Assembly: GCF_910592395.1 (NCBI RefSeq)
Contig: NC_088314.1
Coordinates: 14,262,001-14,326,000 of the forward strand
Source of the DNA: Lineus longissimus
Lineage: Eukaryota > Nemertea > Pilidiophora > Heteronemertea > Lineidae
Length of the DNA: 64,000 nucleotides
Reading direction: 5' to 3'
Position numbers and translations under genes: made by a program. Below the pieces are notes generated by a model. The model searched no databases. It was given only the letters and a program-made list of their open reading frames with translations, and had not been told where the DNA came from. Positions 11,545 through 23,033 of the stretch are shown here, one piece after another (positions within the stretch are counted from its first letter, which is position 1; every line of letters begins with the position of its first letter).

Positions 11545-12600
11545 AGTGTATTTAAACATGGCGAACATAGCAAAGCGATTCAAAGATTTACTGCCTAAAA
11601 GAAGCAACAGCTTGAAACATGGGCACAAACAACACGGCTGAATTTGATCTGTGTTACTTTTGTCAAAACATTTGTCCACCAACCAAGTTAACTAATAGTT
11701 TCCAGCTTATAGGTAAAAGTAAACCCTGTACATTTTCCTGTACTAAGATCACTAAACTTTTACTTTACCTGAGTGTAAAAGTTCAGTTAACTTTACTTGT
11801 TGTGGGGTGGACAAATCTTATAATAATAGTAAAGTTTAACTATACCATAACCATTACTTTTACCATAACTCAAACTCTAGACCTCATCCATGTCCATGTT
11901 GCCAGATGGACTGTTTTTTTTATTATATTCACAAATAAGGGCGCATTCGTGCGGGTTTTTTTGTGATGCAGCCATATTCTCCCACGGCGGCTTTATCCAG
12001 CGCTGGTTGTTCGGTGCGTTGGAAGACCTGCCTTTAACAGCATTGGGTCCCGGCGACCAGGGGTGACCTTCAGGGATAATATCATAAGTGCCGAACCCAA
12101 TCACATCTCTTCATGAAATATATCAAAACAAGCATATTTCGGTAACGGATTTATGCGGATTTAATAGTCGAAGTGACATTCTAAAATACATCGGTATCAC
12201 AAATCATACTTTCAAAAGAAATATAGGTCAGTCTCGTTGTTTTTGCGGATCTTAGAGTTTTGGAAACTCAACCAAGAGCTTCCTGGCTTGTAATGAGAAG
12301 CAACATGCTACGAGCGTATATCTCAAATGCACTTGTGTAAAAATTACATACGCTGATCTGAAGCCAGTGATAACCCTAAACATTCGTCCGCCAAATGCCG
12401 GACACAACAACTGAGACCAAGTAAGAGCCACATATACGACATAAAACAAACACGGTATAAAGTACACCATCTGTATACCATGCGAAAAAATAATTAGTCA
12501 TATATATCGCGCTTCGTTTGGGCAACATTTTGCCAAAAGTAAATCAACTTTAAACTGTTTGATGACGTAATTGATAACGTCATTGTTTACTGAAAGCGGT
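11545..12600. other. Insertion in copy B, non-coding
   Basis: Absent from copy A, whose two flanks (GCCAAATGCATGTG and GCAAATTGCCCGGTGAGTGG) are nearly adjacent there. It includes a stretch rich in AGTTAAC and GGTAAA motifs (11680-11870). No gene is supported; the open frames are short and unpatterned. Confidence 0.35.
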
Positions 12601-12701
12601 TGAGCAAATTGCCCGGTGAGTGGACCGGAGCGAGATGGAAAATCGGAAGAAAATGTTGATCTCACAAATTTTAGTGACTCTAAAAAGTAGGTATTTCAGA
12701 A

Positions 12702-13775
12702 GGTAGTTGATAAAGCTTGGAATCAGTGAAACCATGTAACCTGTGCTAAACCATGGAATAGTCAGTACTAAACCGTGGAATCACTGTGCAAGTACCGCGT
12801 GAAATCGGGTGCGTTCCTTCCACGATTTATACCGTTCCAACTGCCAATCTCGTCCCAGCTGACTTTATTGATAGCAATTTGCCAGTAGTTCCAGAAACCA
12901 CCTTTTTGTGAAGGAAGACGTCATCATGGAATGCATTTGAAATGCGTTGTCGTTAAAAAATAAACTTATATTCATGACGGGCCGCAATTGCAAATGTCTA
13001 AAGATTTCTTTTCAATGAAAGCAAAAGAAAGGTTTTTTGATTGTTTTGTATTCCATATACTAAAATAAAACGTTTTTATTAGAAGAATCAATTTGTATAT
13101 ATAATGCTCTGGTTAAGCTTGGTAGACAGGACAAATATATACACGGGAATCACTAAAAAAATGTGTCCGCTTAGAACTGGTGACATCACGAAAATATCTC
13201 TACATCCCTCGATGTGTACATGAAGATGTACGAAATCGCTCACCGTGATGGAATTTGTTCTCATTTTTCATCTCCAAACCCGGCTAAAACCTTCGGTAAT
13301 AAATCTTTTTATACGTTTCTTGTCATGTTTAAGATGATGTACGGATAAGTGCCAGCCGGTACTATATGATGTAGTCAATCTTCTCTGTATCACCCTGTAT
13401 GATCACACCGCTCCGTAGTTCAAATAGGCCCCATGTGGTGGCGTAGTAAGCGGAGCGCTGATTGGTCCATATTATGGGTGTGTGGTGGGCGTGTCGTGAC
13501 GTGCATGCCCATATTTGGGAGATCAGTAATGTACACTGGAGGCGAGGTATGACTGGGTTGTTCTAAAAATATAGATTGATGAATCGGATATGCGACTGAT
13601 TTCTAAACTACCGTCAAATTCCGATCTGATCATGTAAAAATAAGCTCCAAATATTGATTCGTAACCACCTTAGGTTCCAATGGCATTATTTCATGTTTTT
13701 ATGAATTTTTAGGACTGATTCCAAGGTTTATCACTGGTTCCAAGGTTTCACTGTTTCCAAGCTTTATCACCTACC
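12702..13775. mobile_element. Non-autonomous DNA transposon with 9-bp TSD (family M1, copy 1)
   Basis: The left end GGTAGTTGATAAAGCTTGGA is inverted at the right end (CCAAGCTTTATCACCTACC, ending 13775). The subterminal region carries repeated TTCCAAGGTTTATCA-like motifs. The flanks are ATTTCAGAA (12693-12701) and ATTTCAAAA (13776-13784), a 9-bp target duplication with one mismatch. Copy A of the surrounding repeat shows no element at this place. A 9-bp duplication with these ends fits a Mutator-like (MULE) MITE. No transposase is encoded. A second copy in reverse orientation is at 34081-35088. Confidence 0.85.
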
Positions 13776-14369
13776 ATTTCAAAATCGAAAACCAGCGCGG
13801 GTTTTGACGGAATTTTAGCAACACTCGGATCATCCAATTCCAAAGCACAGTTAGCCTCTTTCCTGATCAACGCCTCTAATGCCGCCGCCCGTTGATGTGG
13901 CTCTGTTAGTGGGGAAAACAGCCGACATGATGTTGGAAACGATCGATTTCCCGCACAACTTCAGAGCTTGATCCGCTACAAGTTTCGCTGATCAGGATAA
14001 AGGTAAATTACGAAACCAGCAGGTTTAGTCACTTCTCTACTCTGGCGTCCCTTATAGCTCTGCTGTAACACACACATCAAATAGATCGCGATGGCAAAAT
14101 TACAGTAGTTCTAATAAGACAATGTTTAATCAATAACAACACAACTAGCGTCAATAATTGTATTTGCTCAGACAGATTAAAAAAAAACAATGCATCAATA
14201 TTATATGCTTAGTTTCACATCGATTGAGATTATGGAACAGAATACTGCCCCAAACAAGCCAAACGCACCATGTTCACATAGTTATGTAGCTATCGGGATT
14301 CAGATCATTGAAAACTAATGCTTTTTGTCACTGCAACCTGCGATCATGATTGCATGCGACAAAAATTGC

Positions 14370-15835
14370 ATGCTTGCTTTTATAAGTTTGGTATTTTGTC
14401 TATTTTGAAGATTGAAAGAAGGTTCGTTATGTTTGGGTCCTTTTAGCAGATAACTTGAATAGAAGGGAAGAGGACAAAAATACAAATCTTGACACTGTAT
14501 TCATATATGAGGAACATTGGACATGATAAAAAGCTATCCTTACAAAATGAAGTACAAATCATTGAGGAGGGCCGCCAGGATCACTGAGATTGACTAATCA
14601 GGCATGTTGAAGGTTTAGGAATGTTGTGATCATGTGCTCTGTAGAACTCCCCGTGTAGACAGAAAGTAGAAGGAAACGCCAAAAATCAAGTTAAGCATCT
14701 CAAATGCACATGCTTCAGGTGTGACCGTGTGGAATGACCGTGGAAAAAAATCGCTGAAAGTGATCGGGAATAGCCTTTGACCGACATACATTTTCAAATT
14801 GACAGTGAATTGCTCTTTTATATTTGGAAAGCCATCCCGACGTCCATGCAAGTGATCTTCGAATCGAGTCTATCGCTGCCGCAACTTCAACCAAGTCTAG
14901 ATGCCATCAAAATATTGATGATAGCGAGGTACTACGAGACGATAACACATTGTTCAACTTAAACCCTCACAACATTGCGTGAAATCAAACAGTACCCCGT
15001 TACACTGATTATACACAATCATTCGACGGTCTAGCATTGGACGACTGACGCCACAATTCTGATTATACATTTCATGAGCTGATGGAGTTATACCCATTTC
15101 ATTGCGTTCGCCTTGTGTTTATATTCATCTTACTTAATGATTTATGTTACGTCTTTGCCATGACTACATCTTCAATCAATGCTGCATTTATGAATTATAA
15201 TACTATTAGATTCCGGTTGTGAAAAGAATGAACCCATCCATAGTGTAGCTATGTAGCTACAAGGTTGGCGACACAGCATAAGGTCGTGAGCACGATTTTT
15301 TTCAATTTTAAATTGAAGGTGTACGTGATCGAAGCATTAAATGTCAAAACCGGAAAAGTTTTTTTAGGCCACCGATATTATCATTATATATGACACAGAA
15401 CCAAACTCCATTCGACCGCACAGTACACTCATTCCTCAATGTACAGTCTAGCTCATTACAATATCAACACCTACAACTTATGATATCTTCTTAAAGGGTG
15501 ACTCGTGTCAAATTTAACAATATAATGTTTCAGCTGTTTTTGACAAATGACTACGTCACTTTCTCATAAATCAGTAAGGTTTTCGAATCGAAATGCACAT
15601 TTTCTAGAAATTGATGGTTTTAATCCCGCCCGGACGGCTCGCTTCGATGCCGTTGAAATCGCGCTAAGCCGACGACGTTCTTGTTGATGACGTCACCACA
15701 TGAACATTTTCGCGGCCGTGGTGGTTTACATTCCCGCGAAAAAAAGAAATCTCATTCGTTTATTTACAACTTTCATTGACCATTGACATTCCATCCTGTC
15801 CTCACACAATATACACACGATAAGAACTGAAGATT
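14370..15835. other. No gene recognised
   Basis: Unique-looking AT-rich sequence after copy B. Small frames on both strands (for example 14630-14851) lack any pattern. From about 15600 the sequence becomes richer in CpG (CCCGCCCGGACGG, CGACGACG), leading into the THAP-like relic, and could be its promoter region. Confidence 0.35.
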
Positions 15836-16156
15836 ATGGAGAAGAAAAAGAAACGGGTTGTCGGGTGGCGTTGTGCTGCGATGTTTTGCGGCAACACCAG
15901 CAAAACTGAAGGTGTTGGGGTTTTCTGCTGGCCTGACCCTATCAAAGAACCGGGCCGTCACCATGAAGTTCGAGTCAAGAGGTCTCCAGCCGGTGGTTCA
16001 TCTTCTCCTCCTGATGCTCCGCCGGAACACAACTTCGAGAACCAACTCCAAATTCGTCTGCCGTTGGGGGTCTTCCAGCACATTTGGAAAAAATCTCGAA
16101 GTAACGAAGGGACGGCCCCTCCCCCCAAGTCCACAGTCCTAGCCATTTCATCATAA
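15836..16156 (+). pseudogene. THAP-type zinc-finger exon, frameshifted relic
   Basis: The frame opens at ATG 15836 (MEKKKKRVVGWRCAAMFCGN). C-x4-C followed by NTSKTEGVGVFCWPDP matches the start of a THAP domain (C-x4-C, then an Asn, then a hydrophobic F-x-x-P). The next expected part is split between frames: the +1 frame gives KNRAVTMKFESRGLQP, and the original frame later gives APPEHNFENQL, like the Cys-x2-His...F end of the finger with the Cys lost. THAP domains occur in DNA-binding proteins and at the N-terminus of P-element-like transposases. The domain looks broken by at least one frameshift. A host gene exon or a P-type transposon remnant are both possible. Confidence 0.45.
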
Positions 16157-16704
16157 ATTTCCTAAGTCCAACCAGGAAATTCCATCGCTGACGTCATGAT
16201 AATGGTATTCCTAAAACTATTTTTAGACCTCATTTAATATTCATTAGATTTTCCTGAGCGTACGCGAACTACTGCGGATTTCTTCCTAGAGCGAATAGGA
16301 AAATATTCGACGGTCTGACTTGTTCATGTTGTGACGTCATGAGGTCACGTGACTTAGTGCGGGTTTTTCAAAACGTCTTCGGCAGTTGGCCAGTCTGACG
16401 CGATCAAAACAGCGATTTTATAATAAATCTAATCAAAAATGGAAATTTGAGCTTTACATTTGTGATCAACAATTAAAAACGGACGTACATGTATTTCCGC
16501 AAAGTTGTAAATCACATCATAGTATCACTTTAACTATTTAACCGTTTTCAATGTGGTTTGCACAAGGATGTTGTCGTAAATGTTGTTGTCTGTAACTCGA
16601 AACCCCAGGATTATTCGACAGTAATCTACTAGCTCGCCTTTCTCTTTATCGTGTGATTTTTTATGTTTATTCTGAAATTTTGCAGTGTTTTTTTGGCACG
16701 ATCA

Positions 16705-17110
16705 CTATTTTATGCAAGTGTGATCCCTATCATGTACATGAGACTCATAAATTTCATCAACATCACAAGGGATCTGCCTTTGCTCAGCGTCAGAACCACC
16801 CTTATCACTCATTACAGCACCAAAATGAAAGGCAAAAGAGTTAGCCCCTAGACAAGAATTTACTTTTTTAGAGTTTTTGTGTGCATTCAAGACCCTCCAA
16901 AAGTTTGTTACTTTGCCGTTTTGCATCAGGCGGTTTAAGTCAATAATAGGATTTTCTAAAACACTTTGTACGCATTGTCTGGTGATTTTCCGGAAGAATT
17001 TCTTGACATACTTAAGACTGTCAAATGCTACCCCATGCCTCGGTTTTCCATTGACCAACCATAACCACCACCAGAAGGATTTCTTTTACCTTATCTGACT
17101 TAGCCGAGGG
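16705..17110 (-). mobile_element. LINE ORF2 fragment (endonuclease-RT linker)
   Basis: The minus-strand frame 16705-17058 (117 aa) contains KYVKKFFRKITRQCVQSVLE, NGKVTNFWRVLNAHKNSKK and SFAFHFGAVMSDKG. The pattern FW-x-x-(L/I)N followed downstream by HF-x-x-V is the conserved linker between endonuclease and reverse transcriptase in CR1/Jockey/RTE-like LINEs. Coding continues a little upstream in another frame (NPSGGGYGWSMENRG). No RT core is present. It is a truncated old insertion, not obviously the same family as the LINE at 25-30 kb. Confidence 0.6.
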
Positions 17111-17794
17111 CACCAGTATCGTGTTGGCTTCCGGAAAAATTACTGGGTTTACGGGCACAGCCAGACTCAAGGGAAGCTTCATGCAGAATATTACATTACT
17201 TATTGGACAGTTTACATAACTCTCAGCCTCCTCTCTATTGGAGACGAGCGAAAGCTGGGTAAGATGCTCAGACTGAGCATAACATTCTAGCCATCAACTT
17301 GAAACTTAGAAATTAAACTGCAAAAATAAGCCATTTCTGTATTTCAACGTATTAAGCCAGATGCACTCATGTGTGTCATGCAAAGGTTCCAAAGGGGAGG
17401 AAGTAATTAGTATTCACACCTAGGGTCACTTTGGGTGATTGCATCACACCTCATTAACCCCATTTAACAAAGGCCTTAGATCTTTAATGGCCTATTTTTG
17501 GAAGACCTAGTTTTTTTCACAGGATTTATGGAAATTCGACCTTTTGGACAAAGTCGGGGAAAAGTCGGACAATGTAGGAGAAATATCGGATAAATCAGAA
17601 AAAGCTAGAGAATCCGTTGATAAGTCGGAAAAAGCCTCCCACTAGCGTAATGTTTTGGATCGAGTTTTAGCCAGAATAAGGACGTATTTCGAGATGGTTT
17701 ATATTGGTTAAGGGTGGCTTCGTTGTCGTGACGCTGTCCGACGTCATTAAGTTGGCGAAGAACGCAACCAAGACTTTACACATAAAGGGTATTT
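17111..17794. other. No gene recognised
   Basis: Non-coding, AT-rich. A short run of related motifs (GTCGGGGAAAAGTCGGA, then GGAGAAATATCGGATAA) lies at 17553-17630. Nothing else is supported. Confidence 0.35.
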
Positions 17795-18145
17795 GATTCT
17801 CTCCGACAACACACACAGATTGCCATTCCACCAGGAAAGTATACTCGCAGGCTTTAGAAGATATCAAAATCACCAAACGTTGGTCAGCCCCTTCCCCCGT
17901 CCTACAGAAAGCATGCACTTGTGTCTTAATCAATTTAAGGGACAAGGTCGAACTATATAATTCAGGTATCTTCTTGCGCCTGTGGTTACTAGTCTAGTGT
18001 CTCTTCTGTACTTAGGCGGTTCAACTCTGATCAGCTCAATGTAACATTTTCTAAAAAAGTTGTCTGAGAGGCAGGTTCCATTATGCTCACGATGAGCCAA
18101 CTTAACTTGCAACTTGCACAAAGCTTAAGGTAAGCCAGTAATATA
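17795..18145 (-). pseudogene. Coding remnant of an unknown family (NGTC family, copy 1)
   Basis: This block is shared with 40415-40834 in the same orientation. On the minus strand it reads LAHREHNGTCLSDNFFRKCY, then IRVEPPKYRRDT (18121-17930), and, after a break, ILISSKACEYTFLVEWQSV (within 17945-17667). The motif NGTC-x8-C recurs in the frame at 18700-19008. That recurrence suggests a cysteine-containing, probably secreted, protein family of unknown function. Compared with 40415-40834, this copy lacks two short segments. A strong donor-like AAG/GTAAGC on the plus strand (about 18128) leaves the coding strand uncertain. Confidence 0.4.
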
Positions 18146-18699
18146 TATGTTTATTTCGTACTTTTGTACAGAGTTTTAGTGCAACAATATGTATGGTGCT
18201 GCTCCCCAATTTCGAGTCATCCCCAATTTCGCGAAAACCCGTTTTTTCCCGTTTTCTCGCGCGTCACTTCGTTTCCAGAGAAGAAATTTTCTGATTTTTG
18301 ATTTTCATTTCGTTCCGCAAAGAAAGCGCCCAAAATGCATCCTCAACAGGCAAGCAATTCTCAAATTACGTTCAAAACACTGCGTCAATACCTAGGATCA
18401 TGCACACGACACAGAAACACAACAATCAGTCGCGCATGCGCAATACCCGCGAAAATGGGGGAGCCGCTTCGGATTTGTTTTGGTCTACATCGATCTTTCA
18501 GTGAGCGATTTCAAGATTAATTCACGCTTAAAACATCCACGCAGCACCCCAGATATTTCGTTATTGATCTCAAATTTCGTAATAAATAAGCTTTTGCGTG
18601 TATGGAATCGCTGGAAGCTAGTAAATCTGCACTTAGTGATAAGACCCGCGAAAACTGGCTCCTACATGATACAGGGTGCATTGATTACAAGGAATTACA

Positions 18700-19008
18700 T
18701 TACTCTGTGCAGATCAATTCTAACATCTCCGTCATCTCTCCCGGCGTAAGAAACTCATGATCTCTGTTCTCCCTCATTCGTATCAACTCTCGAGCCTGCG
18801 CCGCAACACGCACATCCGCGCCATCACGGACCTCACTAGCCACAACAGTACATCCAACTCCCAATCTGCACTTAACAAGACGATACTTCGTACAGATATT
18901 ACTGACGTTTCTACCTAGGCAGGTTCCATTATCCGATACAACTATTTGCCTCGAGAATACCACAGCTTCGTTCAACCCGTACCATGGCCTATGGTTCTTT
19001 ACCAACAT
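18700..19008 (-). CDS. Hypothetical protein fragment (NGTC family, copy 2)
   Basis: A 102-aa open minus-strand frame. After YGLNEAVVFSRQIVVSD it has NGTCLGRNVSNIC, the same NGTC-x8-C as the 17.8-kb remnant, followed by TKYRLVKCRLGVGC and a charged helical tail (ARELIRMRENRDHEF). The DNA around LNEAVV is also found at 40835-40860 next to the third copy, which places all three in one family. Four cysteines in 30 residues suggest an extracellular fold. I do not recognise the family. Confidence 0.45.
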   Translation of the reverse strand: MLVKNHRPWYGLNEAVVFSRQIVVSDNGTCLGRNVSNICTKYRLVKCRLGVGCTVVASEVRDGADVRVAAQARELIRMRENRDHEFLTPGEMTEMLELICTE

Positions 19009-19457
19009 AATTATTCAGGTAGGCCTGGGGTTGTTAAGCCTGGTCTACACAAGCAAAAATCTCCGTCATGGCGAATGTTTGGGGACCCGTCCACACTATC
19101 AAACACAGGCAAACATTGCCAAACAAGTTTGGCTAAGTTTGGCCGTGTTTGGCATGAATATGAGGGCAATTTGGAGGGGAAATCAGTCATTTCTCTCCAT
19201 ATTTCTTTAAAACAATGGAGAACCATAGGAAGAAAGCATGCCTAGGTGCTTCAGCAGCAATTCTTTCAGTTGTGATTAACCCCAGTCGCCGCCGCAACTG
19301 ACAAAAGCCATACTTGTGGAAAAAGCATGCATGGGGCCTATCACTGCCTCCTTCAAGAGTTAAGGGCCTCAGACCCCAAAAGCCTCAAGAATTTCCTGCA
19401 GATGGATGAAGCTTTTCGTATTCCGAAATTAATTGTTCAATTTCTTGAAATTCCCAT

Positions 19458-19900
19458 GAGACAAGACCACAATTGATTTTTTAAGCCTTTTAGCAGTTAA
19501 ATTGTCAATGTTTGACCGCGACGCATCAAAGAATGCGTTGAGTTGTGAAACTGAAATTCGGATATGATATACGGGTTTGTCTTGCAAGTAACTGGTGCGA
19601 TTTAAATTGGTGATTGACCACGGAAATTTTTTTATAATCGACAAATTAGACAGACAGTGATATTTCCGCTCTTTTCAGCCAACTGGCAGAAAAAACTCAA
19701 AACACGCCCCTTATTACCCAATTAGCAAAATTCGAAATTAATTTTTTCATCAAATAATTTCTTTATATCTGTAGACTTGCCACAGCAAATATTTTTTCAA
19801 TACCTCTCCAAATATGTACTTGAGAGTTAAAAACATGCACTCGTCTAATTGATAGGCCTCGACCCTCCAACCTATGAATATTCATTAGTGGTCTTGTCTC
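19458..19900. mobile_element. MITE with 13-bp perfect TIRs, copy 1
   Basis: Begins GAGACAAGACCAC and ends GTGGTCTTGTCTC. It is about 97% similar along its length to 23034-23466. AT-rich interior with no gene. No target duplication that I could fix. Confidence 0.75.
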
Positions 19901-20661
19901 AATGAAGGTACATTTCAGGGGTTAACATTTTGAGATTTTTTTCAAACTAATGTAGATGACATCCCACAACTCTCCAACAAAGGAAAGTCATATCTGGACA
20001 TTTTTGGAGAAATGAGAGACATTTCAAAGAGTGGTACAACTGTGCCAAAGCGACGAAAGAGGACAAAATGGACAAAAAGTCATGATTTTGCAGCCAACAG
20101 CACCAAATTCAAAGACCAGCCCTGGCCAGAATAAGCAAGTTATGGAGCTGAAAATTTAGGATGTGATTTAGGAATATATTTGCTGCCTAGGGCACAACTT
20201 TCAGAATCAAGGCCTAAGAAGTTTCAAAGAAATTACAAAATGAATGGCAACACAACAAGACTTGTAAAAATGAAACCGAACTTAGACCGGGGCTAGACGC
20301 AAGGGCCCAACGCGCCGCGTAGCGGCAAAAAAGCGAAGCTGGCGAAACATTTATAACGGGTCACCGTCACTTATTATTGGACTTATAGCGCATTTACGGG
20401 GTTGCAACTATTTTGCTTTATAGTGTCACCAGGAAAGAAAAGCATGCGACCTAACGCCGATCTATTTGTATAAAGTGATAATTGGAAGGTATCTAGTAGG
20501 AAATATCAATAAAATAATCATTCCATGTCGTCTTTTGAGGGCATTTTTGATTGTAAAAAATATATGTGTACGTCACCGTAGTCTCTGCAATGATAATTTT
20601 ATCAGAGCAGTCTCGCGCAAGTAGAAGTTCTTTACCTATTAGTTCTTCACTTATTAGTCTC

Positions 20662-20686
20662 AACGTCTGGCGCAAAGCCAGACGTT
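20662..20686. other. Hairpin, 10-bp arms
   Basis: AACGTCTGGC, a 5-base loop (GCAAA), then GCCAGACGTT. The same hairpin is at 51294-51318 in copy 2 of family U. It marks a possible internal junction, because the direct repeat begins directly after it. Confidence 0.7.
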
Positions 20687-20694
20687 TTCCATTA

Positions 20695-20828
20695 CGATTT
20701 CACTACGATGTTTGACAAGAAGGAGCAGTGCGCGAGATATGCTAATGAGCAGACTTCCCTCGCTTGAGTTTCTGAAGAATGTTCCATATCGCGCTAAGCT
20801 CATCACTACTGATTATGACAGGCGTGCA
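20695..20828 (+). repeat. Internal direct repeat of family U, unit 1
   Basis: CGATTTCACTACGATGTTTG through CAGGCGTGCA; repeated with few changes at 22081-22214, 1.4 kb downstream. Both units recur in the other family U copy (51327-51462 and 53278-53411). Confidence 0.75.
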
Positions 20829-22740
20829 ACGGTAGGTATCTGCTCCCCAACTTCACCCTAATACGGTACAATAAGTTACCATTTGATGGGAATGGGACAA
20901 TGCCCTCACTGTGTATGGAGTCATAGGGATAAGAAGACATTATTCATTAGTGTTGGTACAAGTGATTTTGCCCAAAAAGCATGCGCATTCAAAAAACAAA
21001 ATATGCAAGGTATCACGTACATGACCATGATGACGTGCAGAAAGTGCACTGGCCAGTGCATACCCTATGGCTATGTACTAGTAAACATGGTAAACATGAA
21101 CAACATCATTATTCATCGGCAGTTCATTTTACTCCGAGCTTTTCCTGAAACATATAGCCATGATGATTAGGCCTACCATGTACCATGTCCATGACCAATA
21201 ACAGCACTAGATCATGTGGATGTCAACAAGTTCACATGAACCGTATAATCCCGCATAGCTAGGTAGGCAAGATAAAGTTAGACGAAGTAGCCGATAGGGG
21301 TCTCTCACCCCTCAAAGTCCGTCACAACTATTCAAGCTTGTACAAGGAATACATGCAGCGCTGACTCTTACAAGACCCAATGGGAATGTCGCACAGTCAT
21401 CTGTCAAAAACAAGACCTATGTTGCAGTATGATCTCTTGCCAATATTTAATAATTGCACTATCATCATCACCTCATCATACTTCATTGACATTACAGGCA
21501 CACATTGACATTGACCACTGTTCCAGTCAACGACACAGTCGCTATCCAAGTAGCATTATAGAGGTAATTATCATTATCATACCTCATTAGCATGTGAACC
21601 AATCACGTCGCGTCCTTTGCGATCACGGCAAAGCCTCATGGAATAATGTCTTTCACCGTTGAATAACTTTTCATATTCCATGCCTACAACTTCAATTTCT
21701 TCATATTCCATGGCTAGAAGTTCAATACTAATATAATATCCAAGATAAAGTTACAAGAAGGGGTCTCTCACCTCTCACTGTATGTCCACACTATTCACGC
21801 TTGTACGAGGAATACATTCAATGCTAAATCTAACAACACCCAGTGCCCTTACTCTGTATATTAGTCACTGGAAGATGGCCCATTTCACTCCTTGCTTCTA
21901 CTTCACCTATAGTCTCATTGCAAACGCCTCAGTTCTATGATATCACATTCACTTTCAGCTGTCATGCAACGCAACAACTGTGCTATCTGCCATCGCACAT
22001 CAACGAAGCAGTGCAGCCGCCCACATTCCACCTCACGTCTGTCCGACCAGCTGCAATCCTCGAGGACGCCCCACTGTACCACGATTTCACTACGATGTTT
22101 GACAAGAAGGAGCAGTGCGCGAGATAGGCTAATGAGCAGACTTCCCTCGCTTGAGTTTCGGAAGAATGTTCCATATCGCGCTAAGCTGACCACTGCTGAC
22201 CATGACAGGCGTGCATTGGACTGGTACAGGTTGGAACTAAACATTGAATATGCTGGTGGTGACGCTTTCTGATGAGAAGTTGGTCGTGACTGATGCAGTA
22301 TCCTTGGACTTGTCCACAGCATCGTTCAATCATTGCTCTCTGAGCTGCCTTGATTCTGTACTTACCCAAATACTAAGACCAAATGCCTGTTGACTGTGCT
22401 TTAAGAGAGACTGGCGCCATGCCTAGAGATATGACTGACCCCTATTGGCAAATTTGTATGACTATATCTTGCCTACCTAGCTGCTGCCTATAGTCTCCCT
22501 TTAACTGCGGAACACTTCAAAGTCGATAAAATGCCATGTTCCACCTTTTTATGTGTTCAGACCGCCATTTTCAAAATAATCAAGTCAGGACACTGCCTTC
22601 TAGTCTCATAATAAATTTTGCTTTCCTCAATAATAACATTTCTTCTTCTTCAATGCTTTCATCATTCCAAACTTCTCCTCCTCTGACTTTTACAGGGGTA
22701 CAGTCATGGCAATCAAAACCCAAATACTGAGACCAAATGC

Positions 22741-22804
22741 CTGTTGACTGTGCTTTAAGAGAGACTGGCGCCATGCCTAGTCTCTCTTAAAGCACAGTCA
22801 ACAG
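22741..22804. other. Perfect 26-bp hairpin near the family U right end
   Basis: The left arm begins CTGTTGACTGTGCTTTAAGA and the right arm is its exact reverse complement, with a 12-base loop (GGCGCCATGCCT). The left arm alone also occurs at about 22388, without the right arm. It is present unchanged at 54889-54952. It lies 68 bases from the right end. Confidence 0.8.
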
Positions 22805-23033
22805 ACACCAACCCCCTCAGACTCAGAAACCACAAACGCCCAACCCTTCCTGCTACCTTAATACTTCTGGGTTGGCTCATATTGGGGTCAAATTAAGTTT
22901 TTTTCTCATTATTTTAGCTTGTTTTGACCTTAAATCATCAGCAATACAATATTCTAAATGAATTAGGGTGATTTGAGCACATTCGAATTTTTCACTAAAT
23001 TGACCCAAAATGTAGTGTAAATGGAGACAAGAC

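Larger units (their letters stand above)
7267..14369 (+). repeat. Long direct repeat, copy B (7.1 kb, with insertions)
   Basis: Collinear with 1720-4392 in the same orientation but spread over 7.1 kb. Matching blocks are 7267-8285, 9040-9175, about 10060-10345, about 11390-11540, 12604-12692 and 13790-14369. The gaps hold a LINE 3' end (8293-9039), unassigned DNA (9180-10060, 10350-11390, 11545-12600) and a 9-bp-TSD element (12702-13775). Copy A gives the empty state for each gap, which makes the insertions datable relative to the duplication. Confidence 0.78.
20293..22872. repeat. Repeat of unknown class (family U), copy 1, 2.6 kb
   Basis: Nearly identical to 50925-55020. It starts CTAGACGCAAGGG and ends TACTTCTGGGT, without terminal inverted repeats. 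It contains a short hairpin (20662-20686), an internal direct repeat (about 20695-20828 and 22081-22214) and a 26-bp perfect hairpin (22741-22804). Relative to copy 2 it lacks about 577 bases (51888-52464) and the 943-bp element at 53801-54743. Short open frames such as 21937-22272 are shared with the other copy but have no domain. The class is undetermined. Confidence 0.75.

Noticed and set aside
21937-22322. Overlapping 111- and 135-codon frames in family U (also 53111-53518) as genes
   Set aside because: They overlap on opposite strands, are shared only because the repeat is shared, and show no domain or codon pattern.
20293-22872. Family U as a Helitron
   Set aside because: No 5' TC, no 3' CTRR end and insertion is not between A and T; the hairpins are suggestive but not placed as in Helitrons.
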